DNA from: Leptospira biflexa
GTDB taxonomy: Bacteria; Spirochaetota; DYNZ01
Reading direction: 5' to 3'
Assembly: GCA_020720805.1 (NCBI GenBank)
Contig: DYNZ01000018.1
Coordinates: forward strand, 1 to 46,824
Length of the DNA: 46,824 bases
Shown: piece by piece, positions 16,693 through 25,580 of the stretch
Layout of the letters: each line of letters begins with the position of its first letter
Position numbering within the stretch: position 1 is the stretch's first letter
Position numbers and translations under genes: made by a program
The notes under the pieces: generated by a model
The model's input: only the letters and a program-made list of their open reading frames with translations
Database searches by the model: none
What the model was told of the DNA's origin: nothing

Positions 16693-18525
16693 ATGATGAA
16701 AGCTGTAGTTTTTTCCATTGCTGTGTCGATGTTTTTACTTTTTAAACAAACGTTATCCGCCTGCCCAAACCGCAAAGATGCCGTTTATCCATTTCTCTGG
16801 CCGATGCGCGTCAACCCCCGTATCGTAACATCGACTCTGGGGGAGTTTCGTTATGTCGCTTTTCATGGGGGGATTGATTTTTCCACTAACAATAAAAACC
16901 AGTCTGTCATTGCCATGCGCGGAGGCACACTACGTCGCGTCATGTTCGGCCGATACAATATCGGGTATGGCGTCTGGATTGATCATCCTGATGGCACCTA
17001 TACCAAGTACGGGCACCTTAAAACTTTTTCAAAAAAGATTATCGCTTCTTTGCCGCAACAAATCCAGCAGAAAATTATTTTGAGAGAGGATTTCAATTTT
17101 TTCCCGAAAAAAAAATTGCCCATCTCGCAGGGTGAATTAATTGCGATTTCAGGCGACACGGGAATTGGCGGTCAGCATCTTCATATCGAATATTGGAAAG
17201 GGAATGATAGATTGAGCCTTCTTCACTATGGACTCTACTATGAAGATCCAATAGCTCCCGAACTACAAAGCGTGACTTTGGTTCCCTTAGAACCATCAGC
17301 AAGAATCAATGGCAAGTATGAAGAGCTGACCATCAAATTGACCAATTCTCGAAAAAGGAAAGGGAAGTTTAACCGACAGATTCGAGAATTTTCCATACAA
17401 AAAATAAAAGGAAAAGAGACAGCACCAATTGTGCTATCAGGACGCATCGGTGTAAAGCTTTCAGTTTACGATCTGGCAAATGGAAAGTCAAGACTTGGTG
17501 TCTCTCGAACACAGCTTGCCATCGGAGGTAACGAAATCTATCAGTATGAGATGTGCGAACTCCCGATGGTACCACTCTTCTGGCAAAATCTTGTATTTGA
17601 CCGTAATAACTCCACCTTTAGTGGTCAAACCAGATACACCCATTTTTTATATGAACGCTCCTCCTTAACGCTCCCCTTTGTAAAATCAGTCGATCGCGGT
17701 ATTATCACCGCTAACCCGAGGCAATCAAAACATATTGATGTTAAAATTTCTGCCGCAGATCCCAAGGGCAATGAATCCATTTTTCAGTACAGTTTTCCCG
17801 TAGACACCAAAAGCTACCAGCCCGTTACCTTGCCAGTCTGGAACGCCTTTCCTGAGAAAGAAAATATTTTTCAAGCTGACGATAAATCTGTCAAGGTCAT
17901 CTTTCCCAAAAATGCGCTGATAGAACCAGAGCGAATTCTTATTAGCCGCTTTGACAGAAAAATTTCTTTACCAAAAGGTCTGGAACAGAAAAGCCAGATC
18001 TATTTTGTTTATCCTAATAAAAATGATTTTTTAAAAAATTATCAAGTTCGCTTTTTTATGCCGCATCAACCCAGGGTCGCTATTTACAAAATGAGCCACT
18101 CTGAATCCAGTTCGCCAGAAATGTACTGGCTACAAAGTCACTCGGTCTATCCCAGCGGCACTGTTCACAATCGAAATTTTTATCAAACATGGCAGGGAAG
18201 TACAGGAGCCTATCTATTGATACAAGATAATCAGCCACCAACCTGGGGACCAGCATCGATACAAAACGGAAAAACTTACTTAAAAAATCAATTAAGGATC
18301 TTTCTTAGATTGCGTGATATTGGACACGGCCCGAATCTTTCGACCTTAAAGGTGCAAATTGATGGCATCCCCTGCCACCTGGATCATGACGCTGATCGCA
18401 ACCATGTCGAGGTATTTCATCCTCTGCATATCTACAACCGGGGACGCCATACTTTGACTGCCACTTTCCAGGACTATGCTGGCCATAAGGCACCCCCTCT
18501 ATCCATCGTTTATCATGTACGATAA
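16693..18525 (+). CDS. exported M23 (LytM-type) metallopeptidase with long C-terminal extension
   Basis: 610 residues. A signal peptide covers about 1-23 (ending TLSA-C; the Cys could even be a lipid site). The M23 fold follows at once, with its zinc ligands intact: HGGID (H58, D62), YGHL (H108) and HLH (H162, H164). Residues ~185-610 are a beta-rich extension of Ig-like character with no domain recognised. M23 peptidases cut peptide bridges of the cell wall; with a complete site the protein is likely active, in the periplasm. Having the catalytic domain at the N-terminus with 400 residues behind it is less usual than the reverse order. Confidence 0.85.
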   Translation: MMKAVVFSIAVSMFLLFKQTLSACPNRKDAVYPFLWPMRVNPRIVTSTLGEFRYVAFHGGIDFSTNNKNQSVIAMRGGTLRRVMFGRYNIGYGVWIDHPDGTYTKYGHLKTFSKKIIASLPQQIQQKIILREDFNFFPKKKLPISQGELIAISGDTGIGGQHLHIEYWKGNDRLSLLHYGLYYEDPIAPELQSVTLVPLEPSARINGKYEELTIKLTNSRKRKGKFNRQIREFSIQKIKGKETAPIVLSGRIGVKLSVYDLANGKSRLGVSRTQLAIGGNEIYQYEMCELPMVPLFWQNLVFDRNNSTFSGQTRYTHFLYERSSLTLPFVKSVDRGIITANPRQSKHIDVKISAADPKGNESIFQYSFPVDTKSYQPVTLPVWNAFPEKENIFQADDKSVKVIFPKNALIEPERILISRFDRKISLPKGLEQKSQIYFVYPNKNDFLKNYQVRFFMPHQPRVAIYKMSHSESSSPEMYWLQSHSVYPSGTVHNRNFYQTWQGSTGAYLLIQDNQPPTWGPASIQNGKTYLKNQLRIFLRLRDIGHGPNLSTLKVQIDGIPCHLDHDADRNHVEVFHPLHIYNRGRHTLTATFQDYAGHKAPPLSIVYHVR

Positions 18526-18532
18526 AGCTATT

Positions 18533-18546
18533 ATATACTCGAAACA
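18533..18546 (+). repeat. fragment of dispersed repeat family A
   Basis: ATATACTCGAAACA, identical over 14 bases to the minus strand of 6370-6383. It lies in the 71-base gap between the convergent M23 and mqnC genes. Only this core is clearly shared. Confidence 0.4.
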
Positions 18547-18596
18547 ATGCGACACCTGAGGACCAAAATACCTTTTGTGTAACTGAGATCAAAAGG

Positions 18597-19670
18597 TTAG
18601 GGTAGGTCAGACGGGTATTCCTGTACAATCTTATACGAGAAATCGCGTTTGCGCGCCTGAAAACCGCTCTCTCGCAAAAAAGCGATTGCCTCTTCCTCAG
18701 AGCGAATTCCAAAAGAACGCATAACGTTTTCTTCAATCACTGGACTGGAGATATCATTGCCGCCGCAGTATAAGGCCAAAGCGCCCAGATCCTTGCCCAA
18801 TCCGAGCACACTGATTTCAATATTCTGAATATTATCCAAATACAACCGACTCAACGCGACAATTTTGAGATACTCCAATGGCAAGACATTGCGAATTTTG
18901 AACTTTTTTGTCTGCGGTTGAAAGGTCCAGGGAATAAAGGCATGAAAGCCCGCCGTTTCATCCTGCAGGGAACGAATAACATCAAGATGCTCTATGATCT
19001 CTTCCGGGGTCTCAATAGAACCAAACACCATATTTGCTGATCCCGTCAAACCATGCCTGTGACAAAGCTTCATGGTCTCGACCCATTCCGAAGTGGTCAA
19101 TTTTTCTGGACTGAGAATCCGTCGCACCCTTTCGACTAACATTTCCGCACCGGCACCGGGTACAGAATCGAGTCCTGCCTCTTTCAGCATCTCCAGAAGC
19201 GTAGCTAACTCAAGCCCTGCCTGGTTAGCCAGATGCACCAGCTCCACTGGCGAAAAAGCGCGGATATGAACCGAAAATTTTGATTTTATCGATGCCAGTA
19301 TATCCAGATAGTAGGTGAGGGGGATTTGACGATTAACCCCTCCCTGAAAAAAAACCTGATGGGCTCCCTTGTTGACCCCCTCTTCCACCTTTTGCAGTAT
19401 ATCCTTCGGTTCCAGAACATAGGCTTTTGCATGATCGGAAGAACGATGAAAGGAACAGAAAGTACAACCAATTGAACAAACATTGGTATAATTAATAACA
19501 CGAAAATGGGTAAATGACGCTGTAGTCGCACCATTTTTTTTAGATCTAAGCTGGTGCGCTGGCTCTATGAGATCGCTCCAAGGGGCATTCCTAAGTAGAT
19601 ACAATGCCTCATCTCTTAGAATTCTACCTCCCAACAGCGCTTTTTCTAAAATTTGTGGAATCGAATTCAT
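18597..19670 (-). CDS. mqnC: cyclic dehypoxanthinyl futalosine synthase (radical SAM), menaquinone pathway
   Basis: 357 residues. The radical-SAM cluster motif CSIGCTFC (C65, C69, C72) follows NYTN as in the MqnC/MqnE/CofH group. The aligning features favour MqnC: FIPWTFQP (where MqnE has a different motif), VPGAGAEML, and GGNDISSPVIEENV near the C-terminus. MqnC closes dehypoxanthine futalosine to its cyclic form in the futalosine route to menaquinone. No other mqn gene is in the window, so the pathway genes are scattered. The gene is convergent with the M23 gene and divergent from tpx. MqnE or another paralogue is the main alternative. Confidence 0.8.
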   Translation of the reverse strand: MNSIPQILEKALLGGRILRDEALYLLRNAPWSDLIEPAHQLRSKKNGATTASFTHFRVINYTNVCSIGCTFCSFHRSSDHAKAYVLEPKDILQKVEEGVNKGAHQVFFQGGVNRQIPLTYYLDILASIKSKFSVHIRAFSPVELVHLANQAGLELATLLEMLKEAGLDSVPGAGAEMLVERVRRILSPEKLTTSEWVETMKLCHRHGLTGSANMVFGSIETPEEIIEHLDVIRSLQDETAGFHAFIPWTFQPQTKKFKIRNVLPLEYLKIVALSRLYLDNIQNIEISVLGLGKDLGALALYCGGNDISSPVIEENVMRSFGIRSEEEAIAFLRESGFQARKRDFSYKIVQEYPSDLP

Positions 19671-19844
19671 TTCTTGTTGTATATTTTCTTAGATATGAGA
19701 TAGAAACCAATGTACGATACAGCGGCAAATCCAGCCTGCCTATGGCAAGCGATTTTTGCCTTGTGCATAAAAGTCGTTCCCTGCATCACAAAAGAGAAAC
19801 TTTAAGAAACCAATTTCTGAGCAAAAAAAAACGAGGTAACCATT

Positions 19845-20345
19845 ATGGCAGAGATAAAACTAAAGGGTAATCCCATTCACACAGTTGGCGCTTTACCAGC
19901 GAAGGGAGCCAAAGCCCAGGATTTTCAATTAACAAAAACAGATCTATCCGATGTATCCTTGGCTGACTTTTCAGGTAAGCGCAAGGTATTGAATATTTTT
20001 CCAAGTCTTGATACGGCTGTATGCGCCGCATCAGTGCGCCGGTTTAACGCTGAGGCCGAAAAAATTTCCAATACAGTTGTGCTTTGCATCTCTATGGATC
20101 TTCCGTTTGCCCACAAACGCTTCTGTACAACTGAAGGCCTGGAAAAGGTAATCTCCCTATCCGAAATGCGCGTTCGTGAATTTGGGGAGAAATATGGTGT
20201 GCGCATTGTGGATGGACCGATGAAGGGTCTTTTTTCCAGAGCTGTTATCATCCTAGATGAGCAAAATAACGTTCTTTATACAGAGCAGGTTCCGGAAATC
20301 ACCATCGAACCTGACTACGATCAGGCGCTAAAGTCATTACGGTAA
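19845..20345 (+). CDS. tpx: thiol peroxidase (atypical 2-Cys peroxiredoxin)
   Basis: 166 residues, the normal Tpx length. The peroxidatic cysteine is C60 in SLDTAVCAASVRRFN and the resolving cysteine is C94 in RFCTTEGLE, the spacing expected for Tpx. It reduces peroxides in the cytoplasm or periplasm using thioredoxin; no signal peptide is visible here. The start is firm: GAGGTAA 6 bases before ATG. It has its own ~170-base upstream region, shared divergently with mqnC. comEC follows 28 bases downstream. Confidence 0.95.
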   Translation: MAEIKLKGNPIHTVGALPAKGAKAQDFQLTKTDLSDVSLADFSGKRKVLNIFPSLDTAVCAASVRRFNAEAEKISNTVVLCISMDLPFAHKRFCTTEGLEKVISLSEMRVREFGEKYGVRIVDGPMKGLFSRAVIILDEQNNVLYTEQVPEITIEPDYDQALKSLR

Positions 20346-20373
20346 GTTAAAAACAACATAGATTTGCCGATCA

Positions 20374-22935
20374 GTGATTCTATACCAAATAGCGTTCCTC
20401 TTTGCAACAGCCGTCTGCGTGGATTCGTATTTACTGGCGCAGGCGGTAAAAATTTTTGAACTGTCCTTCCTGCGATTCTTCGTACATTCTTGGCTGGTGC
20501 TCAACATCGGGCTAACACTTTTTTTCCTTAGACGCGGTTATCTCTTGCGTCATTCCAGAAAAAATGACGGTCAAAAAAAAATTTCTAAATTACAGATAAC
20601 TCTTTTTTCGCTTTTCATTTTTTCTTTTTTTCTCAGCCTACTTGGAGCAAAACGCTTTTCAGATATGGGCCCCAACAGGGTAGAAGATATTCTTGCCCAG
20701 CAAAAAAGATATGCCGGTCACCCTGTGGAGGGGGTGATTGGACGCATCAGTTCCGTTATCCAGGAAAAGCGAGGGCAGCTTCTCTTTGATATGGAGGTTC
20801 AATCGATTCTGCGCTTCAATCAGGAGATACCTGCGTCTGGTTTGATCCGTGTTCAGAGCTTTCACTTTCGCTCTTTCTGTAAAAAAATCCCTCAAGCTTG
20901 TGATCAGCGAGATAAAATAAAAAGTGGCTCAACGATCATGATTCTTGCCCCCATTATCTCTCTGCAAAACTATTTTCCGGAAACTTCTCAAAATTTTTTC
21001 TTTCATTATCTGCGCGAACTTGGCTATGGAGCGCTAGTTACCATTTCACGTCTCCAGCAGATCTCGCTAATCGAAACTTCTCCCCCAAAAGAGATCCTGG
21101 TGTGGAAAAATCTTATTATATCCGCGCAAAATTTCCTAGAAATGGTTACCAACACCCTTTGGGAGGCAGTCTGGATCAGACATACGGAGCAGGGAGCTGC
21201 TCTGATCCGCGCGCTTGTCTTCGCGGATGCCTCCCTCATGGATCGCTCCATCCAGGATGCCTTCCGAAAAAGCGGGACAATCCATCTTTTGGCGGCATCC
21301 GGACTGCACTTAAGTCTGCTTTTCTCGTTTGTATTTGCCCTGCTTGGCAGAATTCCTCATGTGAAAAGATACTCTGTCATTCTGGCACTTGGAATCGGTT
21401 TTTTTTATTTGGCTTTAACTGGATTTCGCATCAGCCTTTTAAGGGCTTTTTTAATGGCTTTCGCTTTTCATGCGGGAACTTTTTTAAATCGCCCACAATT
21501 CCTACGCCAAACCTTAGCCCTGGTCTTTATCTTTATCCTGTTTTTGGATTCCAGACATCTGTTTCATCCGGGTTTTCAGCTTTCCTTTGCTGCTGTAGGG
21601 GGCATCGCATGGTTTTATCCCTTTTGGGAATCTTTATGGAAGCAAATCCAGCAGAGTGTGTCATGGGATCTAACCTCGCCAACCGGTAAAACAAAAGGGC
21701 AGTGGCTGGCCAGTAAAACCATTGACTATTTTTTCCAATCCTTTCTATTGTCCCTTAGTGCTACCGCTATGACCAGCATCATTGTCTGGATTCGCATGGG
21801 TGAATACCAACCACTCTCCGTCCTGAATAATATTCTTGCGGTACCCTTTGGTTCTGTGATTGTCTTCTTCTCCTTTTTATCCGTTGCACTGGTTTTACCG
21901 CTTCCCGAACTTTTGTACCTGGGATTACTGGGATGGTTTGAAACCTTATGTTTTTTTTTCCTAAAAGGTATCGAATGGGCCGGAACGACATTATCATGGC
22001 AGCGATATTCAATGGATTCCATTTATCTACCCTCTGAAATCCTATTCTGGATCTATCCCACCTTATTGATTGGTTATACTCTTTTCCTCACCAAAAAAAG
22101 CAGCAAAAAAAGATCGAAACATCAAAAAGGCCACTACAACTCGACAGCCAGAAAAGCCACCTATGAATTAAATTTTCATTTATCCATTTTAGGACTGTTT
22201 CTTATCTTACCCGCTGCATTATGGCTCTGGTATGATCACATCATCAGAGCAGCTTTTCCCGTCCCAGCGACTCTTTACAACAGGAGTTCGGTTTGGGTCA
22301 GGCAAGCAATCTTTGATCAAAAAAAAATTGACTCCCTCTTTGTCGGCAGCGGCCGTGAACTGCTACGCATCCGGGAAAAAGTGAATACTTGGGTCATACC
22401 AGGCAGGTTACGGTACAATTTGCCTGATTACGAGAAAGCTTTGCTCCAAAATGAGGTGAAACATCTTCTTCTCATCATCCCGGCCTGGGAAGAGCGCCAG
22501 AATATTTATATCTTAGAGAGAGTTTTGGAGAGTCTGGGCTCAAAATTTCCAAAGACCAGATTCTCCGTCTATCCTCTCCCGGAAAAAAAACGTGATGAAA
22601 AAAATCTTTATAAAGACCTATCCAGAAAGAAAGGATTGCCGTATATTCACATCGATAGCCAGGCACTATGGCTCCATCTACCCCAGGAAAATATGGTGCG
22701 GATCTTTTCTTGGGGAGTGATATCTCCTCGTCCGATTTCTGAAAAATTTATAGGCAGTGACCACATTCGCGACCTTACGGTGATGGGTAAGGACAAAATA
22801 AAAATTTTCAGCGGTTATGAGACAAATTCTATCCTGGCACAATACTGGTCAATGGAGGATTATTGTTTTGCTAGGGAAATTTTGCCCTCTTACCCATCGC
22901 GCATCATCAAACTTTGCTATCCGAAAAAAAAATAA
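20374..22935 (+). CDS. comEC: ComEC/Rec2-family DNA-uptake channel protein
   Basis: 853 residues with many membrane helices. It shows the ComEC order: N-terminal helices (1-~75), an OB-like extracytoplasmic segment (~95-200), then the Competence domain with the hallmark RALVFADASLMD ... FRKSGTIHLLAASGLHLSLL (~270-310) and about eight further helices to ~560. The C-terminal ~200 residues stand where some ComEC proteins carry an MBL domain, but no HxHxDH motif is visible, so that part is degenerate or different. The protein carries single-stranded DNA across the inner membrane during transformation. GTG start; no clear ribosome binding site, so the start is uncertain. Confidence 0.9.
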   Translation: MILYQIAFLFATAVCVDSYLLAQAVKIFELSFLRFFVHSWLVLNIGLTLFFLRRGYLLRHSRKNDGQKKISKLQITLFSLFIFSFFLSLLGAKRFSDMGPNRVEDILAQQKRYAGHPVEGVIGRISSVIQEKRGQLLFDMEVQSILRFNQEIPASGLIRVQSFHFRSFCKKIPQACDQRDKIKSGSTIMILAPIISLQNYFPETSQNFFFHYLRELGYGALVTISRLQQISLIETSPPKEILVWKNLIISAQNFLEMVTNTLWEAVWIRHTEQGAALIRALVFADASLMDRSIQDAFRKSGTIHLLAASGLHLSLLFSFVFALLGRIPHVKRYSVILALGIGFFYLALTGFRISLLRAFLMAFAFHAGTFLNRPQFLRQTLALVFIFILFLDSRHLFHPGFQLSFAAVGGIAWFYPFWESLWKQIQQSVSWDLTSPTGKTKGQWLASKTIDYFFQSFLLSLSATAMTSIIVWIRMGEYQPLSVLNNILAVPFGSVIVFFSFLSVALVLPLPELLYLGLLGWFETLCFFFLKGIEWAGTTLSWQRYSMDSIYLPSEILFWIYPTLLIGYTLFLTKKSSKKRSKHQKGHYNSTARKATYELNFHLSILGLFLILPAALWLWYDHIIRAAFPVPATLYNRSSVWVRQAIFDQKKIDSLFVGSGRELLRIREKVNTWVIPGRLRYNLPDYEKALLQNEVKHLLLIIPAWEERQNIYILERVLESLGSKFPKTRFSVYPLPEKKRDEKNLYKDLSRKKGLPYIHIDSQALWLHLPQENMVRIFSWGVISPRPISEKFIGSDHIRDLTVMGKDKIKIFSGYETNSILAQYWSMEDYCFAREILPSYPSRIIKLCYPKKK

Positions 22936-22997
22936 TCCAACCTTTCGCATAAATAGCCGAAAACAATAGAAAACCATTTGTGAACCAGGAAAGACCG

Positions 22998-23198
22998 ATG
23001 CTTAATGTACGCCCACAAAGTGTCTCGCTGCAAGATGAAGATTATCAAACATTTCGAATTCCCATATCAGACTTTGAGATGCACAACTATATCATGAGTA
23101 AAAGGGGATGGCAGTTAAAAACCAGTTTTCGCGTTGAAAATAACAGCACCATCCAATGCACCTATAAAAAGAGTGAATTTACCGGCGGTTTCGAATGA
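22998..23198 (+). CDS. small protein of unknown function
   Basis: 66 residues from the ATG at 22998, which has AGGAAAG 4 bases upstream; a GTG at 22980 is in frame but has no such site. The protein is polar, soluble, with no signal peptide and no domain recognised. Its stop overlaps the ATG of a second small reading frame (23195), which suggests that both are real and co-translated. Confidence 0.55.
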   Translation: MLNVRPQSVSLQDEDYQTFRIPISDFEMHNYIMSKRGWQLKTSFRVENNSTIQCTYKKSEFTGGFE

Positions 23199-23344
23199 GA
23201 AGCAGGCAATGGTTGCGTAACCCCGATACAAGATTAAAGGATTACCAGATGCGCTATCCGTGGATTTTGCAGCATCCCATACCCAAGTACGACCAAATTC
23301 AGGAATTTGAAACAGAACTCAACCTCCAAACAAAACCATCCTAA
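23195..23344 (+). CDS. short translationally coupled protein of unknown function
   Basis: 49 residues, beginning MRSRQWLRNPDTRLKDYQMR. The ATG overlaps the TGA of the preceding gene (ATGA), the classic arrangement for coupled translation. It is basic at the N-terminus, acidic at the C-terminus, and rich in aromatic residues (WLR, RYPW). No family recognised. It ends before the tRNA-Pro promoter. Confidence 0.45.
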   Translation: MRSRQWLRNPDTRLKDYQMRYPWILQHPIPKYDQIQEFETELNLQTKPS

Positions 23345-23384
23345 CATAGGAACCATTTTTTCCTTCTGGAACTTCTGTTTTCAC

Positions 23385-23413
23385 TTGACAAAGGCCATTT
23401 CCAAAAAATTGTG
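23385..23413 (+). promoter_or_regulatory. possible promoter of tRNA-Pro
   Basis: Perfect TTGACA at 23385-23390 with ATTGTG at 17-base spacing, 15 bases ahead of the tRNA. The -35 is convincing; the -10 is poor. Confidence 0.4.
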
Positions 23414-23428
23414 CCCTTTCATACCAAA

Positions 23429-23502
23429 CGGGGTGTAGCGCAGCCTGGTAGCGCACACGTCTGGGGGGCGTGTGGTCGCCGGTTCAAATCCGGCCATCCC
23501 GA
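23429..23502 (+). tRNA. tRNA-Pro (GGG)
   Basis: 74 bases forming a full cloverleaf. The acceptor is CGGGGTG paired with CATCCCG plus discriminator A, the anticodon stem CACGT/GCGTG encloses CTGGGGG giving anticodon GGG, and the T arm is GCCGG-TTCAAAT-CCGGC. CCA is not encoded. The hpt gene begins 19 bases downstream and is probably co-transcribed or read through. Confidence 0.95.
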
Positions 23503-23521
23503 ATTTTTTCTGCTGGTGACT

Positions 23522-24106
23522 ATGAGCCAACATGAGAGAATGATAACGAATAGCAATGGGCTCGAAAATTCCTATGTCCTGCTATCTGAGGAGATCATCA
23601 AAGCTCGGATCTCCTCTTTAGCGGAAGAAATCAACTCCTATTACCAAAACCTTCAAGATGTCTCTATATCAAAACCAGTTCATATAATCGGAATTCTCAA
23701 AGGAAGTATTCTTTTTTTAGCGGATCTCATTCGAAAATTAAATTTTCCACTATCATTACACTTTATAGAGTTATCCAGCTACCAGAACAATCTTTCCAGC
23801 ACGGGATCGATTACGATACATTGCTCTCCGAAAATCGAGATGGCAGACCAGCACATCCTGATCGTGGAAGATATAATCGATTCAGGCCTAACCTTGAATT
23901 TTCTCTGGAAACGCATTCAGCAGGAGCGGCCAGCGACCCTGGAGATAGCAGCCCTCCTATGTAAAACGGAGAAAATGTGTTTTCTCTACCCAAACCGTTT
24001 TCAAGGATTTGCAATTCCCGATGAATATGTTTTTGGTTTTGGCATGGATTACAAAGGTCTATACCGCCAAATGCCAGACATTCTGGCGGTAAAAAAACAT
24101 ACCTGA
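23522..24106 (+). CDS. hpt: hypoxanthine phosphoribosyltransferase
   Basis: 194 residues. The PRPP-binding signature is ILIVEDIIDSGLTL (about 112-125), and the phosphate-binding loop is GILKGSILF (~57-65). The C-terminal FGFGMDYKGLYRQMP matches the purine-binding end of the hpt family. It joins hypoxanthine or guanine to PRPP to make IMP or GMP (purine salvage, cytoplasm). The frame is open upstream through tRNA-Pro, but that part is plainly tRNA; ATG at 23522 is the first start after it, with another at 23540. No strong ribosome binding site at either. Confidence 0.9.
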   Translation: MSQHERMITNSNGLENSYVLLSEEIIKARISSLAEEINSYYQNLQDVSISKPVHIIGILKGSILFLADLIRKLNFPLSLHFIELSSYQNNLSSTGSITIHCSPKIEMADQHILIVEDIIDSGLTLNFLWKRIQQERPATLEIAALLCKTEKMCFLYPNRFQGFAIPDEYVFGFGMDYKGLYRQMPDILAVKKHT

Positions 24107-24183
24107 TCTTTTCCTCTACCCAAAGATATCTGCTCTCCCATGCTTTCCTTCTGTAGCGCAGAAAGATAGAATTTCCATCCATC

Positions 24184-24531
24184 TCAGTTTTTAGAAAACT
24201 TTTTCAAAACTTTTTCTTTGTGCTGCTCGATACCTGTTCTTAAAATGCTGGCCATAGAAGACTGGCTATCCTTGTGAATCTGCTTGAGAATCAAATACTC
24301 ATCTTTACTGAGATAGATCAGTTTTTTCTTCTGGTTGCCATTCACTTTACGACCATCCTTAGCAGCCGCTTTTACCAACCGTTGCGATTGCGTTTTGCTG
24401 TTTGTAGCCATGCGCAAACATGCTCTGACCACGGAAGCTTGAGCGACATCATTATGTTCACAAAAGGTCTCAATTTCTGCGTTCAGGCTCTCCGGTAATA
24501 TATAGCAAAATAAATGAGGACGTGTATCCAT
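24184..24531 (-). CDS. double ribbon-helix-helix (RHH) DNA-binding protein
   Basis: 115 residues with two RHH-like units joined by a basic linker. Unit 1 is the strand LFCYILP, helix LNAEIETFCEHND and helix QASVVRACLRMA (~6-43). The Lys/Arg-rich linker spans ~44-69. Unit 2 is the strand KLIYLS, helix DEYLILKQIHKDSQ and helix SMASILRTGIEQH (~70-105). CopG/Arc-type RHH repressors normally carry one unit and dimerise; here one chain holds both. It may regulate itself: an inverted repeat CCCCTCT/AGAGGGG (24542-24572) lies right at its translation start. No toxin gene is adjacent. Confidence 0.6.
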   Translation of the reverse strand: MDTRPHLFCYILPESLNAEIETFCEHNDVAQASVVRACLRMATNSKTQSQRLVKAAAKDGRKVNGNQKKKLIYLSKDEYLILKQIHKDSQSSMASILRTGIEQHKEKVLKKFSKN

Positions 24532-24541
24532 TTTCCTAATA

Positions 24542-24572
24542 CCCCTCTGATTTTCTTACCCATATAGAGGGG
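24542..24572 (-). promoter_or_regulatory. inverted repeat at the RHH gene start (operator or leader hairpin)
   Basis: CCCCTCT (24542-24548) and AGAGGGG (24566-24572) are perfect 7-base arms with a 17-base spacer. On the minus strand the second arm includes GAGGGG, 10 bases before ATG, so a folded leader could hide the ribosome binding region; as DNA it could be an RHH operator. Confidence 0.5.
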
Positions 24573-24658
24573 CATTTCAAAATTATTTTAAAAAAAATAT
24601 CGATTTTTGAAAAAAAAAGAAGATTTTAGCCCTTTAGAAAACTAGAAAGAGGTTGCTC

Positions 24659-24699
24659 TGTCCCTAAAACCAGAAATGGTTACCCCAAAAATGGGGACA
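24659..24699. repeat. nested inverted repeats
   Basis: The outer arms TGTCCC (24659-24664) and GGGACA (24694-24699) enclose AACC/GGTT (24668-24681); alternatively CCCC/GGGG (24683-24696) can pair. It may be a remnant of a small interspersed element or a regulatory RNA structure. Confidence 0.4.
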
Positions 24700-24878
24700 C
24701 GATCTGCCAAGGATTATCAAAGTTTATCGATAAAGAGTTGTCTGCTGGCAACCCTGCAATATCACTGTAGCCCTAAGGCAGATAAGCAATCCTTTGGTAC
24801 TTCGGCAAGTTCAAACCCGCTTTTTTATCTCCTAGCTCCTGTATAAGCGACTGTGTGGAGAAATCCTCTTTTCGATTA

Positions 24879-25427
24879 TCAATTCGTGTGCAAATTTCCG
24901 GGGTAACGAAACTTCTCCAGCTTAGGAGCGATGACATACCGACAATACGGTTGCTGCGAATTTTGCTGAAAATAGTTCTGGTGGTACTCCTCTGCCGGGA
25001 AAAAAATATCGAACATCTTGATCTCTGTAACTATTGGCTGATCCCAAATGGATGCCAAATCCAGTGTTTGCTTCAGCTCGTTTGCAATTATTAGCTGCTC
25101 CTCTGAATGGCAAAGCACTATCGATCGATATTGTGTGCCGATATCATTACCCTGACGATTTAGGGTTGTCGGATCATGCGTTTTCCAGAATATTTCCAGC
25201 AATTTTCTATAACTGATTGTTTCCGATTGAAAGGAGAGTTTCACCACTTCGGCATGACCGGTCTGGCCGCTGCACACCGATGTATAGTCAGGATTTTGGG
25301 TTTGCCCTCCCGCATATCCGCTGACAATTTTTACTACCCCAGGTACGCGCTGAAAAAGCGCCTCAACACACCAAAAACATCCTCCGCCGAAAGTCGCCAG
25401 GCTCGTCTGTTCGCCATGTGTATCCAT
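24879..25427 (-). CDS. msrA: peptide-methionine (S)-S-oxide reductase
   Basis: 182 residues. The catalytic motif GGGCFWC (about residues 14-20) is intact, followed by the family's VSGYAGG and YTSVCSGQTGHAEVV. HDPTTLNRQGNDIGTQYRS matches the MsrA core. It reduces methionine sulfoxide in oxidised proteins, in the cytoplasm (no signal peptide). It stands alone on the minus strand. There is no MsrB domain, and the extreme C-terminus is short. Confidence 0.95.
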   Translation of the reverse strand: MDTHGEQTSLATFGGGCFWCVEALFQRVPGVVKIVSGYAGGQTQNPDYTSVCSGQTGHAEVVKLSFQSETISYRKLLEIFWKTHDPTTLNRQGNDIGTQYRSIVLCHSEEQLIIANELKQTLDLASIWDQPIVTEIKMFDIFFPAEEYHQNYFQQNSQQPYCRYVIAPKLEKFRYPGNLHTN

Positions 25428-25580
25428 TTATCCACCCCTAACTGTCAAATTTTACCAGGAAACAGTGCAAAGCACTCATCCAATACCCTATTACGAGAAA
25501 AATGGATGCAATTGAATTTGACAACATAAATCTCCGAAATATACAGTGTATGTACGATGGTAAGAGTAGGGGAAAGATTG

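Larger units (their letters stand above)
24532..24878. other. intergenic stretch between the RHH gene and msrA
   Basis: About 347 bases with no gene seen. It contains the dyad at the RHH start, a nested set of hairpins at 24659-24699, and nothing else recognisable. Confidence 0.5.

Noticed and set aside
21102-21689. 195-codon frame
   Set aside because: Alternative frame inside comEC, no ribosome binding site.
23411-23521. N-terminal extension of hpt
   Set aside because: It is the translated tRNA-Pro gene; the protein homology begins after it.
24780-24825. tRNA-like piece (GTTCAAACCC) near msrA
   Set aside because: The flanking bases do not pair as a T arm and no acceptor stem exists.
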